From positions 1 through 64,000 of the forward strand of contig LNEK01000020.1 in NCBI GenBank assembly GCA_001464425.1: a DNA stretch of 64,000 bases, read 5' to 3'. The stretch comes from Alphaproteobacteria bacterium Ga0077535 (GTDB lineage Bacteria; Pseudomonadota; Alphaproteobacteria; Caulobacterales; Aquidulcibacteraceae). A program made the position numbers and the translations under genes. The number at the start of each line of letters is the position of its first letter. Within the stretch, counting starts at the first letter, position 1. Below are positions 1 through 11,576 of the stretch, in pieces. The notes under the pieces are model-generated. The model did no database searches, was not told the origin of the DNA, and worked only from the letters and a program-made list of their open reading frames with translations.

Positions 1-3000
1 AGCATCTTTGACTGACGCACAGCCGCGCCCGTCCGCCCATAGGCGAAGCACTTGCGGCTCTCGAACGCGTCGGCCAGCTCGTCTTCCTCGGACCAGACGC
101 CGGAATCGATCAACTGATTGACGTTGGCGCCGTAAGCGCCGTCCGCGTTTGAGAACACACGTAGGGCGGCGGTTTCCAGGTCACAGCCATGGATCGCCTG
201 AAGATCGAGTGCGTGCTTGCGGATATGGTTTTGCTCAAGCGGCTCGTCCGCGACTGCGGCAAGATATGCGGCCTCCGCGAGCATACGCACTTGCAACGCC
301 AGCAAATCACGGAAGATGCCGGAGAGCGTCATCACCACATCAATGCGGGGGCGATTCAGCTCCGCGAGTGGGATCAACGCCGCGCCGCAGAGCCGGCCAT
401 ACGAGTCAAAACGCGGCCGCGCGCCCATCAGAGCCAGCGCTTGGGCAATCGGGCCGCCCTCGCTCTTTAGATTGTCGGAGCCCCACAGTACCATGGCGAT
501 GGATTCAGGATAGGCGCCGCTGCGCTTGGCGTGCGCGGCCAGCAAGCGATTGGCTTGTAGCGCTCCATCATGGACTGCGAGCGCGCTCGGCAGACGGAAC
601 GGGTCGAAGCCGTGCATGTTGCGCCCGGTTGGGAGCACTGCGGGCGTGCGCACGAGATCGCCGCCCGGCGCGGGGCGGATGTAACGTGCATCGAGCGCGC
701 GCAGAATTGCTTCGAGTTCCGCGTCGCGGGCGAGCAATGCGTCGGTCGCCTGCAGCTCGCGCATCGCGTCGAGCAGGGCGCGGGACTTTTTGCCAGCACG
801 GCCCAGCGCGGCTTCAGGCGATGCGCCGGCGACCATGGCTTCGATCGCCGCGCGCGGCGGGGCGGCGCCTTTGCCCTCAGCAATCGCGAGCAGGAGGTCG
901 GTGCGCTCGGCTGCATCCGGCGGCACGCCGATCGTGTGCAGGCCGCTTGGGATCAGAGCGTCTTCGATTTCGGTAACGCGCACCGTGAGAGCTGCGATCT
1001 CGGCATGGCTTTCGGCGGTCCATGCCGGCGAAGCTGGCGCCATCTCAAGACCAGACGCGGAGCTTTGGATGCTGGCAGCGAGCGTGTCGCGCTCGATGCG
1101 CGCTGCGCTATCCCAGCGGCTGATGAGCGCCTTCAGGTCTTGCAGGCTTTGATAGAGCCCTGATTTTGCGATCGGCGGCGTCAAATGGCTGATCAGCGTC
1201 GCCGAAGAACGGCGCTTGGCGATCATGCCCTCGGTCGGGTTGTTGCCGGCATAGAGGTAGAAGTTCGGCAGATCGCCGATGAGCCGATCCGGCCAATCTG
1301 AGCCGGTGAGGCCGACTTGTTTGCCCGGCATGAATTCGAGCGCGCCGTGAGTGCCGAAGTGCAGCACCGCGTTGGCGCCGAAATCTTCGCGCAGCCAACG
1401 ATAGAAGGCGGAGAAGGCGTGCGTCGGGGCAAAGCTCGCCTCGAACATCAGGCGCATCGGGTCGCCCTCATAGCCGAAGCCCGGTTGCAGACCGACGAAC
1501 ACGTTACCGAATTGTGCGCCCAACACGAAGATCGAGCGGCCATCGCTGAGCTGCCGGCCAGGCGCCGGCCCCCACTGCGCTTCGATCTCGGCGAGATGCG
1601 GCTCGCGGCGCACATGATCGTCAGCCGGGATGCGTGTGTGGACGTTGGCGTCCGTGCCGTAGCGCTTGGCATTGCCTTCGAGCAGGCGGGTGCGGACTTC
1701 CTCCGCCGTGCGCGGCACTTCGACGTCGTAGCCGCCTGCCTTCAGCGCCGTCAGCGTGTTGTGCAGCGATGCGAAGACCGAGAGGTAAGCGGCCGAACCA
1801 ACGGCGCCGGAATTTGGCGGGAAGTTGAAGAGAACAATGCCGACCTTGCGGTTGCGGCGTGTGCTGCGGCGCAGCGAGACGAGCCGGTCCACGCGGGCCG
1901 CTAGCATTTCGGCACGCTCTGGGCAGGCGCACATTTTCGATGCAACAGCTTGCGTCTCGAAGCGGCAACCTTTGCTGCATCCGGTGCAGGGCTCGCCAGA
2001 ACCATCTGACCGGCCGCCGAACACGATCGGCGCGGTGGCGCCGTCAAGTTCGGGGATCGCAATCATGATGGTGGATTCGACAGGCGAGAGCCCGGTGCTG
2101 GATGCGCCCCAGCGCTCCAAAGTTTGGAACTCAAGTGGCTGCGCCGAGATGTACGGCACGTCGAGCTTGGCGAGAATTTCTTCGGCCGCCGCTGCGTCGT
2201 TGTAGGCGGGGCCACCGACGAGCGAAAAGCCGGTGAGCGAGACGACCGCGTCCACAACAGGCGCGCCGTCCTCAAGAAAGTATTTTTCGATCGCGGGGCG
2301 TGCATCGAGGCCTGATGCAAACGCCGGAATAACCCTCAAGCCGCGCGCTTCGAGCGCATCGATCACGCCATCATAGTGTCCAGCGTCGTTCGCCAGTACG
2401 TAAGAGCGCAGCACCAATACGCCGACAACGCCGGCCGTCGCCGAGGATTGCGGCAAGCTCTCAACAAGCTCGACGATCTTGGTCGCGGCGCGTGGGTGAT
2501 AAAGCCCGATCTCTGGATATTCGCGCGGCGGGCCGGCAGCGATCCGTTCGCGCAGGACGCGCCGCTCGCCCTCGGCATAACGGCCGATCAAGAAGCGCAC
2601 CATGTCGGCCACGTTCTCCGGCGAGCCGGAGAGCCAATATTGCATGGTGAGGAAGTAGGCGCGCAGATCCTGCGCCTTGCCTGGGATGTAGCGCAGAATT
2701 TTTGGCAAGCGGCGCAGCATGGCCATTTGGCCGGCGCCAGAGGAATTTGTCTTCGAGCCGCGGAGCTTCTTCAGCCACGCCATCGGCCCGCTCTGCGAAC
2801 CGTCCATGTGGAACGGGCCGAGCTTAGTCAGCTTGATGATCTCGCTGGTCGACATCACGCAGATCATGGCGTCGCAAGCGTCGCGGCGTGCTTCCATCGC
2901 CGGCAGTACGGCTTGGACCTGATCTTCCATGAACAGCATGGTCGCGATGATGATGTCGGCCTTGCCGATGTCGGCGATGCACTCCGCGAGTGCTTTGGAC

Positions 3001-3167
3001 TTGTCGCCCCAATCGGTGGAGGCGTGCAGCTTCAGGGAAAGCCCTGGGATCTCGCTCGCCAACGCCTTCTCCGCACGGCGCACGACTCCGGCGAGGTGAT
3101 TGTCGAGCGTGACAATCACGACGCGGACGGAAGGCGTCTCAGCGTGCGTAGTGGCTTTTGGCGTCAT
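1..3167 (-). CDS. bchH: Magnesium chelatase subunit H (partial, C-terminus off window)
   Basis: This is the porphyrin-binding, catalytic subunit of Mg-protoporphyrin IX chelatase, the first committed step of bacteriochlorophyll synthesis. The frame is open from an ATG at 3167 down to base 1, giving about 1055 codons of a protein usually near 1200-1250 residues, so the C-terminus lies outside. I read family stretches such as [14 protein letters not shown] and [20 protein letters not shown] on the minus strand. The start lies inside the end of bchB: 29 bases overlap in another frame, so translation is probably coupled. It is the last visible gene of the leftward bchFNBH operon; bchL and bchM would be expected next, as in Rhodobacter. 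No internal stop was seen. Confidence 0.93.
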   Translation of the reverse strand, partial: MTPKATTHAETPSVRVVIVTLDNHLAGVVRRAEKALASEIPGLSLKLHASTDWGDKSKALAECIADIGKADIIIATMLFMEDQVQAVLPAMEARRDACDAMICVMSTSEIIKLTKLGPFHMDGSQSGPMAWLKKLRGSKTNSSGAGQMAMLRRLPKILRYIPGKAQDLRAYFLTMQYWLSGSPENVADMVRFLIGRYAEGERRVLRERIAAGPPREYPEIGLYHPRAATKIVELVESLPQSSATAGVVGVLVLRSYVLANDAGHYDGVIDALEARGLRVIPAFASGLDARPAIEKYFLEDGAPVVDAVVSLTGFSLVGGPAYNDAAAAEEILAKLDVPYISAQPLEFQTLERWGASSTGLSPVESTIMIAIPELDGATAPIVFGGRSDGSGEPCTGCSKGCRFETQAVASKMCACPERAEMLAARVDRLVSLRRSTRRNRKVGIVLFNFPPNSGAVGSAAYLSVFASLHNTLTALKAGGYDVEVPRTAEEVRTRLLEGNAKRYGTDANVHTRIPADDHVRREPHLAEIEAQWGPAPGRQLSDGRSIFVLGAQFGNVFVGLQPGFGYEGDPMRLMFEASFAPTHAFSAFYRWLREDFGANAVLHFGTHGALEFMPGKQVGLTGSDWPDRLIGDLPNFYLYAGNNPTEGMIAKRRSSATLISHLTPPIAKSGLYQSLQDLKALISRWDSAARIERDTLAASIQSSASGLEMAPASPAWTAESHAEIAALTVRVTEIEDALIPSGLHTIGVPPDAAERTDLLLAIAEGKGAAPPRAAIEAMVAGASPEAALGRAGKKSRALLDAMRELQATDALLARDAELEAILRALDARYIRPAPGGDLVRTPAVLPTGRNMHGFDPFRLPSALAVHDGALQANRLLAAHAKRSGAYPESIAMVLWGSDNLKSEGGPIAQALALMGARPRFDSYGRLCGAALIPLAELNRPRIDVVMTLSGIFRDLLALQVRMLAEAAYLAAVADEPLEQNHIRKHALDLQAIHGCDLETAALRVFSNADGAYGANVNQLIDSGVWSEEDELADAFESRKCFAYGRTGAAVRQSKM

Positions 3168-4671
3168 ACAACGTTTCGATCTGAATGATGGCGAGGCCCT
3201 GTTCGGTGGCGAAGCGCTCGGCGTTGCGGCGGGCCTTGCCGCGTACGAAGAACGGAATTTTGGTCAGCTCTGCTTCGGCCTCCTTGGACCAGATGATGTC
3301 GCTTGGCGCAGGCGCGGCGGCAGGCGGCGACGCGGGTTGATGCGCGGCAAGGTGCGAGGGGCCGGCGGCGTCGTTGAATTCGAAATCTTCGCGGAACATG
3401 GCGAGCAAGTGCTCTTCGAGGCCCATCACCAGCGGATGCACCCAGGTGTCGAACAGCACGTTCGCGCCTTCGAAGCCCATTTGCGGCGAGAAGCGCGCCG
3501 GATAATCCTGCACGTGCGCCGGCGCCGAGATCACGGCGCAGCCGATGCCGAGGCGCTTGGCGATGTGGCGCTCCATCTGCGTGCCTAGCACCAGTTCAGG
3601 CTGCAGCTCGGCGATGGCTTGCTCGACTTCGAGATAATCGTCGGAGATGAGCGCCGTGAGGCCGAGCTTTTCGGCAGCAGCGCGGACATCGCGCGCGAAC
3701 TCACGGGCGTAAGTACCGAGGCCGACGACCTCAAAACCCAGTTCTTCCGAAGCGACGCGGGCGGCGGCGATGGCGTGGGTGGCGTCTCCGAAAATGAAGA
3801 CGCGTTTGCCGGTGAGATAATTGGAATCGACGGAGCGCGACCACCAGGGCAGGCGCGCGTCAGCGTCGTTCAGCAACGGTGTTGGATCGATGCCGGTCAG
3901 CGCGGCGATCTCGTTGATGAAATCCTTGGTCGCGTTCTGCCCGATCGGCACGGTGCGGATCATTTTCTGGCCGTGCGTGCGCTCGAGCCAGCGGGCGGCG
4001 ACGTCGGCGATTTCCGGATAGAGCACGACGTTGAAGTCAGCATCGGTAAGGCGCGCGAGGTCCGAGGGCGTGGCCTCCAGCGGCGCGGTTACGTTTACAT
4101 CGACGCCAAGCCGCGCCAGCAGGCGTTTCACTTCGACAACATCATCACGGTGGCGGAAGCCGAGTGCGGTTGGGCCCAGGATATTGCAGCGCGGGCGCGA
4201 GCCGGGCGTACGTTCCGGTGCGCCTTCTACCTTCGGCGCGAAGGTGCGCACGAGCTGATAGAACGTCTCCGACGCGCCCCAATTTTCCTTCTTCTGGTAG
4301 GAAGGAAGATCAAGCGCGATAACCGGGATCGGCAGTTTCAGCGCGCGGGCAAGGCCGGCCGGGTCATCCTGAATGAGTTCCGCCGTGCACGAAGCGCCGA
4401 CAATCATCGCTTCCGGCTTGAAGCGTTTATAAGCCTCCAGCGCTGCCGTCTTGAAGAGTTGCGCGGTGTCGCTGCCGAGATCGCGCGCCTGGAACGTCGT
4501 GTAAGTGACCGGCGGGCGCGCATCGCGGCGCTCGATCATCGTGAACAGCAGGTCCGCGTACGTATCGCCCTGCGGCGCGTGCAGCACGTAATGCAAACCC
4601 TTCATCGCCGTTGCGATCCGCATCGCGCCGACGTGGGGTGGTCCTTCATAGGTCCAGACGGTCAATTTCAT
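3139..4671 (-). CDS. bchB: Light-independent protochlorophyllide reductase subunit B
   Basis: BchB pairs with BchN to form the catalytic NB component of dark-operative protochlorophyllide reductase; BchL supplies electrons. The 510 residues begin [17 protein letters not shown], the standard family start. Asp36 in the APQGDTYAD motif is at the position of the unusual aspartate ligand of the shared [4Fe-4S] cluster. The nitrogenase-like oxidoreductase core spans about residues 1-420, and the small PCP-reductase C-terminal domain about 455-510. It lies 4 bases downstream of bchN and overlaps bchH by 29 bases. Length and both ends fit intact family members. Confidence 0.97.
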   Translation of the reverse strand: MKLTVWTYEGPPHVGAMRIATAMKGLHYVLHAPQGDTYADLLFTMIERRDARPPVTYTTFQARDLGSDTAQLFKTAALEAYKRFKPEAMIVGASCTAELIQDDPAGLARALKLPIPVIALDLPSYQKKENWGASETFYQLVRTFAPKVEGAPERTPGSRPRCNILGPTALGFRHRDDVVEVKRLLARLGVDVNVTAPLEATPSDLARLTDADFNVVLYPEIADVAARWLERTHGQKMIRTVPIGQNATKDFINEIAALTGIDPTPLLNDADARLPWWSRSVDSNYLTGKRVFIFGDATHAIAAARVASEELGFEVVGLGTYAREFARDVRAAAEKLGLTALISDDYLEVEQAIAELQPELVLGTQMERHIAKRLGIGCAVISAPAHVQDYPARFSPQMGFEGANVLFDTWVHPLVMGLEEHLLAMFREDFEFNDAAGPSHLAAHQPASPPAAAPAPSDIIWSKEAEAELTKIPFFVRGKARRNAERFATEQGLAIIQIETLYDAKSHYAR

Positions 4672-4675
4672 CGCG

Positions 4676-6621
<1,946 letters not shown>

Positions 6622-6696
6622 CGCCGACCTCCCGAACAATCACGCGTCGTGGAAGGAAGCCTATCCGCGCATCTGATGTTGTCAAGGAAGTGGAAC

Positions 6697-6733
6697 GTCC
6701 AATATTTTGGACAGATGCGCCGTTTGGACCAAA
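6697..6733. promoter_or_regulatory. Pair of palindromes in the bchF-ppaA intergenic region
   Basis: The roughly 300 bases between bchF and ppaA hold no convincing gene. They contain a perfect inverted repeat GTCCAA-N4-TTGGAC (6697-6712), followed 10 bases later by the palindrome TTTGGACCAAA (6723-6733). The two share TTGGAC as a direct repeat, which suggests paired binding of a dimeric regulator between the divergent operons. A one-mismatch PpsR-type site, TGT-N12-ACG, lies at 6680-6697. The repeats do not fit the FnrL consensus TTGAT-N4-ATCAA. The protein that binds is unknown. Confidence 0.45.
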
Positions 6734-6920
6734 TAAAGCTCGCCAGGTGTCGTTAAGTCTGCTTACCCTTTCGAACCGAGACCAAAGATCCTCGCAATGA
6801 GGGCGGGCGTGTCGGGAGGGAACGCCTGCTTTTTGGGCCATTGTTCTGGTCCAGCGTGCAGGAGCAGCGCAGTGCGGAGCTGCGTGACTAGGGAAACTCC
6901 GCGGGAAAAGGGGGCCCTCC

Positions 6921-7811
6921 ATGGCCAGCCTTCCGCAGTCGCCGGCGTTCGATCTATGCGGCGAAGAACCAAAACGACTGGGGTCCCCCGGGCGGGATCG
7001 ACAACCTGACAGCGCTCGAGGGCGGGCGCGATCGAGACGCGAACAATCCGAGCAGTTGGCGAGCCTTGTTGAAGGTGAGATTATCCCGCGCTTGATGCTG
7101 GTGCATGGCCAGGTTGGCGCCGCTCCGAAGTCGCGTGACGTTGTTGAGCTCGGCCCTGAAACCACTGAAAAATTTGCCCTTTACACGCTCTCGACCAGCC
7201 ATGAATCGCTGCTCGCGATCATCGGCGGCTTGCTGCAGCAAGGCGTGTCTATGGAAGCGATCTACCTGGATCTGCTCGGGCCCACTGCGCGTCGCTTGGG
7301 TGAATTCTGGAGCGACGACCAAGTCTCATTCGCTGATGTCACCATCGCGCTCGGTCGCCTGCAGCAGGTGGTGCGCGAACTGAGTTTGCATGACCCCGTG
7401 GACGAAGGCTTCGTATCCAACGGCCGCGCGGCGTTGTTTGCGCCCGCCCCCGGCGAGCAGCACACCTTTGGCCTCGTGATCATCGAAGAATTTTTCCGGC
7501 GCTCAGGTTGGCGGACATGGACCGAGCTCTCCGGGGCGATCACCGAAATTCTAGGCGCTGTGCAGGCTCACAGGTTCGACGTATTCGGGATGACAGCCAG
7601 CTCAGACGAGCGACTTGATCAAATCGCGCCAATGATTATGTCCATTCGGGGAGCGTCAAGGAATCGAGACATCAGTATCATGGTGGGCGGGCGGCTCTTC
7701 CTGGAGCGGCCGGAACTGGTGGCGAGAATTGGGGCCGATGCGATGGCGGCCGACGCTAAGGAAGCTGTGCTGAAGGCTGAGGTGGCAGTGAGGCAACTCG
7801 CACATCGCTGA
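6921..7811 (+). CDS. ppaA: AerR/PpaA-type cobalamin-binding photosynthesis regulator
   Basis: PpaA/AerR proteins carry a B12-binding-like SCHIC domain and act as antirepressors of PpsR/CrtJ in light- and oxygen-dependent control of pigment genes. The 296-residue product has the family helical segment (LDLLGPTARRLGEFWSDDQ, then VSFADVTIALGRLQQVV) at about residues 114-152, followed by the Rossmann-like B12-type half from about 175 to 290. The ATG follows the purine-rich AAAAGGGGG. The next gene is ppsR, as in Rhodobacter clusters. The first ~45 residues are charged and variable, so a later start cannot be excluded. Whether it binds cobalamin cannot be told from sequence alone. Confidence 0.85.
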   Translation: MASLPQSPAFDLCGEEPKRLGSPGRDRQPDSARGRARSRREQSEQLASLVEGEIIPRLMLVHGQVGAAPKSRDVVELGPETTEKFALYTLSTSHESLLAIIGGLLQQGVSMEAIYLDLLGPTARRLGEFWSDDQVSFADVTIALGRLQQVVRELSLHDPVDEGFVSNGRAALFAPAPGEQHTFGLVIIEEFFRRSGWRTWTELSGAITEILGAVQAHRFDVFGMTASSDERLDQIAPMIMSIRGASRNRDISIMVGGRLFLERPELVARIGADAMAADAKEAVLKAEVAVRQLAHR

Positions 7812-7838
7812 TCTGCGGCGGCGCCAGAAGAAGGGCGA

Positions 7839-9281
7839 GTGCGAGTTCTGATGACTATCCACACGTCCCCCGCGGAGCGCGTCGAACCGAGGTTCGCGCG
7901 AAACCTATTGGGCGCCCTCGACGGCAAAGTCGCGGCCAAGGTCGTCGCCGCTGGCGGCGACGTCGCGATGATCATCGATCGTGGCGGTTTTATTCGCGAT
8001 ATCGCGGTGAATAGCCGGGATATGGTCAATGACGGCTTTGAAGGCTGGCTCGATCGCCGCTGGGCCGACACCGTTTCCACTGACAGCAAACAGAAAATCG
8101 AAGAACTTCTGCACGACGCGGCTAACGACGCGGGCGCTCGCTGGCGTGAAATCAATCACCCTATCATTGGCGGCGCCTCGGTGGCGGTGCGGTACATTGC
8201 TGTCAATGCTGGCGAAGACGGCCGCGTAATTGCTATCGGTCGCGATCATCGCGCAGCGGCAGAGCTGCAGCAAAGACTCATTCAATCGCAGCAGACGATG
8301 GAGCGTGATTACACGCGGCTGCGGGACGCCGAGTCGCGCTATCGCTTGCTGTTCCAGCTCGCGTCGGAAGCGGTCATCGTCATTGATGCGGCCACGCGAA
8401 AGATCATAGAAGCGAACCCGGCCGCTGAGAGACTTATCGGAGGCGTGTCTGCGCCGCTAATCGGGCGTGCATTTGCGGCTGCTTTCGATGGTGCATCACG
8501 CGACGCTGCGGTGTCTTTGTTGGCTATGGCCCATGGCGGCGGAAATCTCACCGCACAAGCGACTCTTCAAAGTGGCGGACGGACATTTAACGTTGCGGCG
8601 TCACTCTTTAGGCAAGATCGCGCGTCGCTCTTTCTGGTTCGACTGAGCGCGCGAGATTTGGACTTCGCGCGCGTCCCGGAATCTGCGCAGCGCCTCATAG
8701 ATGTACTTGAGCGCATCCCAGATGCGTTCGTGGTGACGGACGAGAATCTCCGCATTCTTGCGGAGAATAATGCCTTTCTCGATCTCACGCGTTTGGCCAG
8801 CAAAGAGCAGGCGCAAGGCCAATCCTTGGAGAGTTTTCTCGGCCGCCCAGAGATCGACCGAAACATTCTTGTCTCGAGTCTGCGTCAGCACGGTTCGCTC
8901 AAAAACTTCGCAACGATTCTTCGTAACCGATTGGGTGAGCAAGAGGACGTGGAGGTGTCAGCGGTACACGTCGCTGACTCGGAGCAACCTTGCTTTGGCT
9001 TCTCAATTCGCAGCGTCGTCCGCACGCCCGTTGCGCGCCCAGGTGTGACCGGGGAATTGCCGCGTTCTGTGGAGCAGCTTTCGCACCTCGTCGGGCGTGT
9101 GCCCTTGAAAGAATTGGTACGCGAAACGACCGACTTGGTTGAGCGGCTCTGCATTGAAGCGGCGCTTGAACTCACCGGCAACAACCGGGCTTCAGCAGCC
9201 GAGGTTTTGGGTCTGAGCCGGCAGAGCCTTTACTCGAAACTGCATCGCTACGGGCTCGGAGATTTTTCCGGGAACGACTGA
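7839..9281 (+). CDS. ppsR: PpsR/CrtJ-type photosynthesis repressor
   Basis: PpsR/CrtJ binds TGT-N12-ACA sites and represses bacteriochlorophyll, carotenoid and antenna genes under oxygen. The 480 residues show an N-terminal domain, a Q-linker near 140-160, PAS domains at about 165-270 and 290-400, and a Fis-type helix-turn-helix at the C-terminus (NNRASAAEVLGLSRQSLYSKL). Only two cysteines occur, at about 385 and 438. The latter, just before the HTH, matches the redox cysteine of CrtJ/PpsR, but I find none at the position of the other classical cysteine (near 250). GTG 7839 is used here; ATG 7851 is an alternative with no better ribosome site. It is 27 bases after ppaA. Confidence 0.92.
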   Translation: MRVLMTIHTSPAERVEPRFARNLLGALDGKVAAKVVAAGGDVAMIIDRGGFIRDIAVNSRDMVNDGFEGWLDRRWADTVSTDSKQKIEELLHDAANDAGARWREINHPIIGGASVAVRYIAVNAGEDGRVIAIGRDHRAAAELQQRLIQSQQTMERDYTRLRDAESRYRLLFQLASEAVIVIDAATRKIIEANPAAERLIGGVSAPLIGRAFAAAFDGASRDAAVSLLAMAHGGGNLTAQATLQSGGRTFNVAASLFRQDRASLFLVRLSARDLDFARVPESAQRLIDVLERIPDAFVVTDENLRILAENNAFLDLTRLASKEQAQGQSLESFLGRPEIDRNILVSSLRQHGSLKNFATILRNRLGEQEDVEVSAVHVADSEQPCFGFSIRSVVRTPVARPGVTGELPRSVEQLSHLVGRVPLKELVRETTDLVERLCIEAALELTGNNRASAAEVLGLSRQSLYSKLHRYGLGDFSGND

Positions 9282-9318
9282 CACGACCGTCAACTTTAAT
9301 TGACAGTCTGAAGTGTCA
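9279..9318. promoter_or_regulatory. Nested inverted repeats between ppsR and bchG
   Basis: The ppsR-bchG junction holds a perfect inverted repeat GTCAA-N6-TTGAC (9289-9304) and a second one TGACA-N8-TGTCA (9301-9318), with another TGACA at 9279. The stems are short and AT-rich without a T-run, so an operator is more likely than a terminator. The order TGACA...TGTCA is opposite to the TGT-N12-ACA PpsR consensus. The function is unknown. Confidence 0.3.
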
Positions 9319-9333
9319 TTTGTAGCGTTCGGC

Positions 9334-10248
9334 ATGGCTCCCACTACAGCCGCCGGCACCCTGAGATCTTTTCCTGCGCCAAGCGCAGTGCTCGAGCTGT
9401 TTAAGCCGATCACTTGGTTTCCGCCGATGTGGGCGTTCGGCTGCGGCGTGATCTCGTCCGGCGCCGATTTGGGTGCGCGTTGGCCAATGGCAGTGGCCGG
9501 CATCATCCTGGCGGGGCCGCTCATTTGCGCCACCAGCCAAGCCGTCAACGATTGGTACGACCGCGACGTCGACGCCATCAATGAACCTAATCGGCCGATC
9601 CCATCAGGCCGCATTCCCGGGCGCTGGGGGCTTTTCATCGCGATCGGTTGGACGATCGTTTCCATGCTGTGGGCCTACGCGCTTGGACCGTGGGTGTTTG
9701 GCGCTGCCGTGGTCGGCATGGGTCTCGCCTGGATTTACAGCGCCCCGCCATTGCGGCTGAAGCAGAGCGGGTGGCTGGGCCCAGCGGCGTGCGCGCTTTC
9801 TTATGAAGGCATCACATGGTTCACGGGCGCTGCAGTCATGCTCGGCGCCCTGCCAAATCCGCAAATTCTGATCGTCGCTGCGCTCTATAGTTTCGGTGCG
9901 CACGGCATCATGGTTCTGAACGACTTCAAGGCGATCGAAGGCGATCGCCAAACGGGCGTACGCTCGCTGCCGGTTCAATTGGGCGTCGATAACGCAGCAA
10001 AGGTCGCTTGCGCCGTCATGCTTGCGCCGCAAGCGGTGGTGATCGCGTTGTTGTTGGCCTGGGGTCAGCCGCTGCACGCCATCGCCGTCACCGTCTCGTT
10101 CGGCATTCAAATTTATCTGATGGCGCGGCTGATCACCGATCCGCGCAAACTCGCGCCCTGGTTCAACGGAACGGGCGTTCTTCTTTATGTTCTCGGCATG
10201 CTGGTCAGCGCGTTTGCTCTCGGCGGCCTCGCTGGAGCCGGCGCATGA
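9334..10248 (+). CDS. bchG: Bacteriochlorophyll synthase (prenyltransferase)
   Basis: BchG esterifies bacteriochlorophyllide a with geranylgeranyl (or phytyl) diphosphate in the membrane. The product has about eight hydrophobic segments and the prenyltransferase Asp-rich motif NDWYDRDVDAINEPNRPIPSG, with a second polar motif around LNDFKAIEGDRQTGVRSLP. ELFKPITWFPPMWAF near the N-terminus is typical of chlorophyll synthases. ATG 9334 gives 304 residues; GTG 9313 would add seven. Neither has a good Shine-Dalgarno. The stop overlaps the next ATG as ATGA, so translation is coupled to the Bch2-like carrier. Confidence 0.95.
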   Translation: MAPTTAAGTLRSFPAPSAVLELFKPITWFPPMWAFGCGVISSGADLGARWPMAVAGIILAGPLICATSQAVNDWYDRDVDAINEPNRPIPSGRIPGRWGLFIAIGWTIVSMLWAYALGPWVFGAAVVGMGLAWIYSAPPLRLKQSGWLGPAACALSYEGITWFTGAAVMLGALPNPQILIVAALYSFGAHGIMVLNDFKAIEGDRQTGVRSLPVQLGVDNAAKVACAVMLAPQAVVIALLLAWGQPLHAIAVTVSFGIQIYLMARLITDPRKLAPWFNGTGVLLYVLGMLVSAFALGGLAGAGA

Positions 10249-11576
10249 CCAACACGCATCTGAGTTGGCTTGGCATAATCCGGCTCGGCCTCGTGCAAAG
10301 CGCGCTGGGCGCCATCGTCGTTCTGACGACGTCCACGCTCAACCGCGTCATGGTGGTGGAATACGCTTTGCCGGCAATGCTGCCTGCGGCGCTGGTCGCT
10401 TGGCATTACGCCATTCAGCTCTCGCGGCCGCGTTGGGGCTACGGCTCTGACATGGGCCATCGCCGCACGCCTTGGATTGTCGGCGGCATGGGCATTCTGG
10501 CGCTCGGCGGCGTGTTGGCGACAGACGCTACGCTGATCATGGCTTCATCGCCAGTGCTTGGAATTTTGCTCGGCGTGCTCGCCTTCACCATGATCGGCGC
10601 CGGCGTCGGCGCGAGCGGCACCTCGCTGCTGGCGCTCCTTGCGACACGGACCGCGCCGCAACGCCGCCCCGCCGCGGCCGCAACCACGTGGATAATGATG
10701 ATTGTGGGGATCGTCATCACTGCGGGCGTTGCGGGCGCATTGCTGGATCCGTTCTCGCCGCAGCGTTTGGCTTATGTGGCCGCAGGCGTAGCTGGCGCCG
10801 CGTTCCTCGTGACATTGATCGCCGTCTGGGGCGTGGAGCGCGAGCCAGAGCGTCAGCCGGAGACGCAAGAGCAGAAGCCGCCATTTGCGCAAGTGATGCG
10901 CGAGATTTGGGCCGAGCCGTTGGCGCGTCGCTTCACGATTTTCGTGTTCATTTCGATGCTGGCCTACAGCGCGCAAGATCTCATTCTTGAGCCGTTCGCG
11001 GGCTTGGTGTTCGGCATGACACCGGGACAGTCGACGCAACTGGCGGGCGTGCAACATGGCGGCGTGCTGCTCGGCATGATTTTGGTCGGTGTCTGCGGCG
11101 CCCGGTTCGGCGATAAGAAGCGCGCCTGGATGCGGCAATGGACCATCGCCGGGTGCGTCGGTTCTGCGCTTGCGCTAGGTGCGCTTTCCTGCGCGGCGCT
11201 TGTTGGGCCGGCATGGCCGCTACAGCCGACCGTGTTTGCGCTCGGATTCGCCAACGGTGTGTTCGCTGTCTCCGCAATCGGTTCGATGATGGGCCTAGCG
11301 GGCGAGGGGCGTAGTGCGCGCGAAGGCGTGCGCATGGGCGTATGGGGTGCGGCGCAGGCGATCGCCTTTGCGTGTGGCGGATTCGCGGGCGCGGCCGGCG
11401 TTGATCTTCTGCGGGCGCTGCTGGCCGAGACGTCCAGCGCATTCTTGATCGTCTTCTCGTTCGAAGCGGCGCTTTTTGTTTTTGCGGCGGTGCTCGCGAG
11501 CCGCCTCGATTTGACCGGCGCTCCGGCGCCGCGCGGAGAGGGCGCACCCGATGCGCTCGAAGGAGTGCGCTCATGA
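10245..11576 (+). CDS. PucC/Bch2-family MFS protein of the photosynthesis cluster
   Basis: This is a 443-residue, 12-helix major-facilitator protein of the BCH2/PucC/LhaA family. Family members assist light-harvesting complex assembly or pigment delivery; the exact role of the member next to bchG (orf428 in Rhodobacter) is not settled. Family signs are the loop SRPRWGYGSDMGHRRTPWI after the second helix and FEPFAGLVFGM-like sequence mid-protein (ILEPFAGLVFGMTPGQSTQL). The ATG overlaps the bchG stop by 4 bases, and its own stop overlaps the start of bchP by 4. The frame is open further upstream, but that part lies inside bchG and is not coding. Confidence 0.93.
   Translation: MTNTHLSWLGIIRLGLVQSALGAIVVLTTSTLNRVMVVEYALPAMLPAALVAWHYAIQLSRPRWGYGSDMGHRRTPWIVGGMGILALGGVLATDATLIMASSPVLGILLGVLAFTMIGAGVGASGTSLLALLATRTAPQRRPAAAATTWIMMIVGIVITAGVAGALLDPFSPQRLAYVAAGVAGAAFLVTLIAVWGVEREPERQPETQEQKPPFAQVMREIWAEPLARRFTIFVFISMLAYSAQDLILEPFAGLVFGMTPGQSTQLAGVQHGGVLLGMILVGVCGARFGDKKRAWMRQWTIAGCVGSALALGALSCAALVGPAWPLQPTVFALGFANGVFAVSAIGSMMGLAGEGRSAREGVRMGVWGAAQAIAFACGGFAGAAGVDLLRALLAETSSAFLIVFSFEAALFVFAAVLASRLDLTGAPAPRGEGAPDALEGVRS

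Noticed and set aside
9289-9304. GTCAA-N6-TTGAC as a terminator after ppsR
   Set aside because: The stem is 5 base pairs, AT-rich and without a following T-tract; an operator is more likely.
10008-10244. Upstream extension of the PucC/Bch2-like gene
   Set aside because: This part lies inside bchG in another frame; the ATG at 10245 overlaps the bchG stop and matches the family start.
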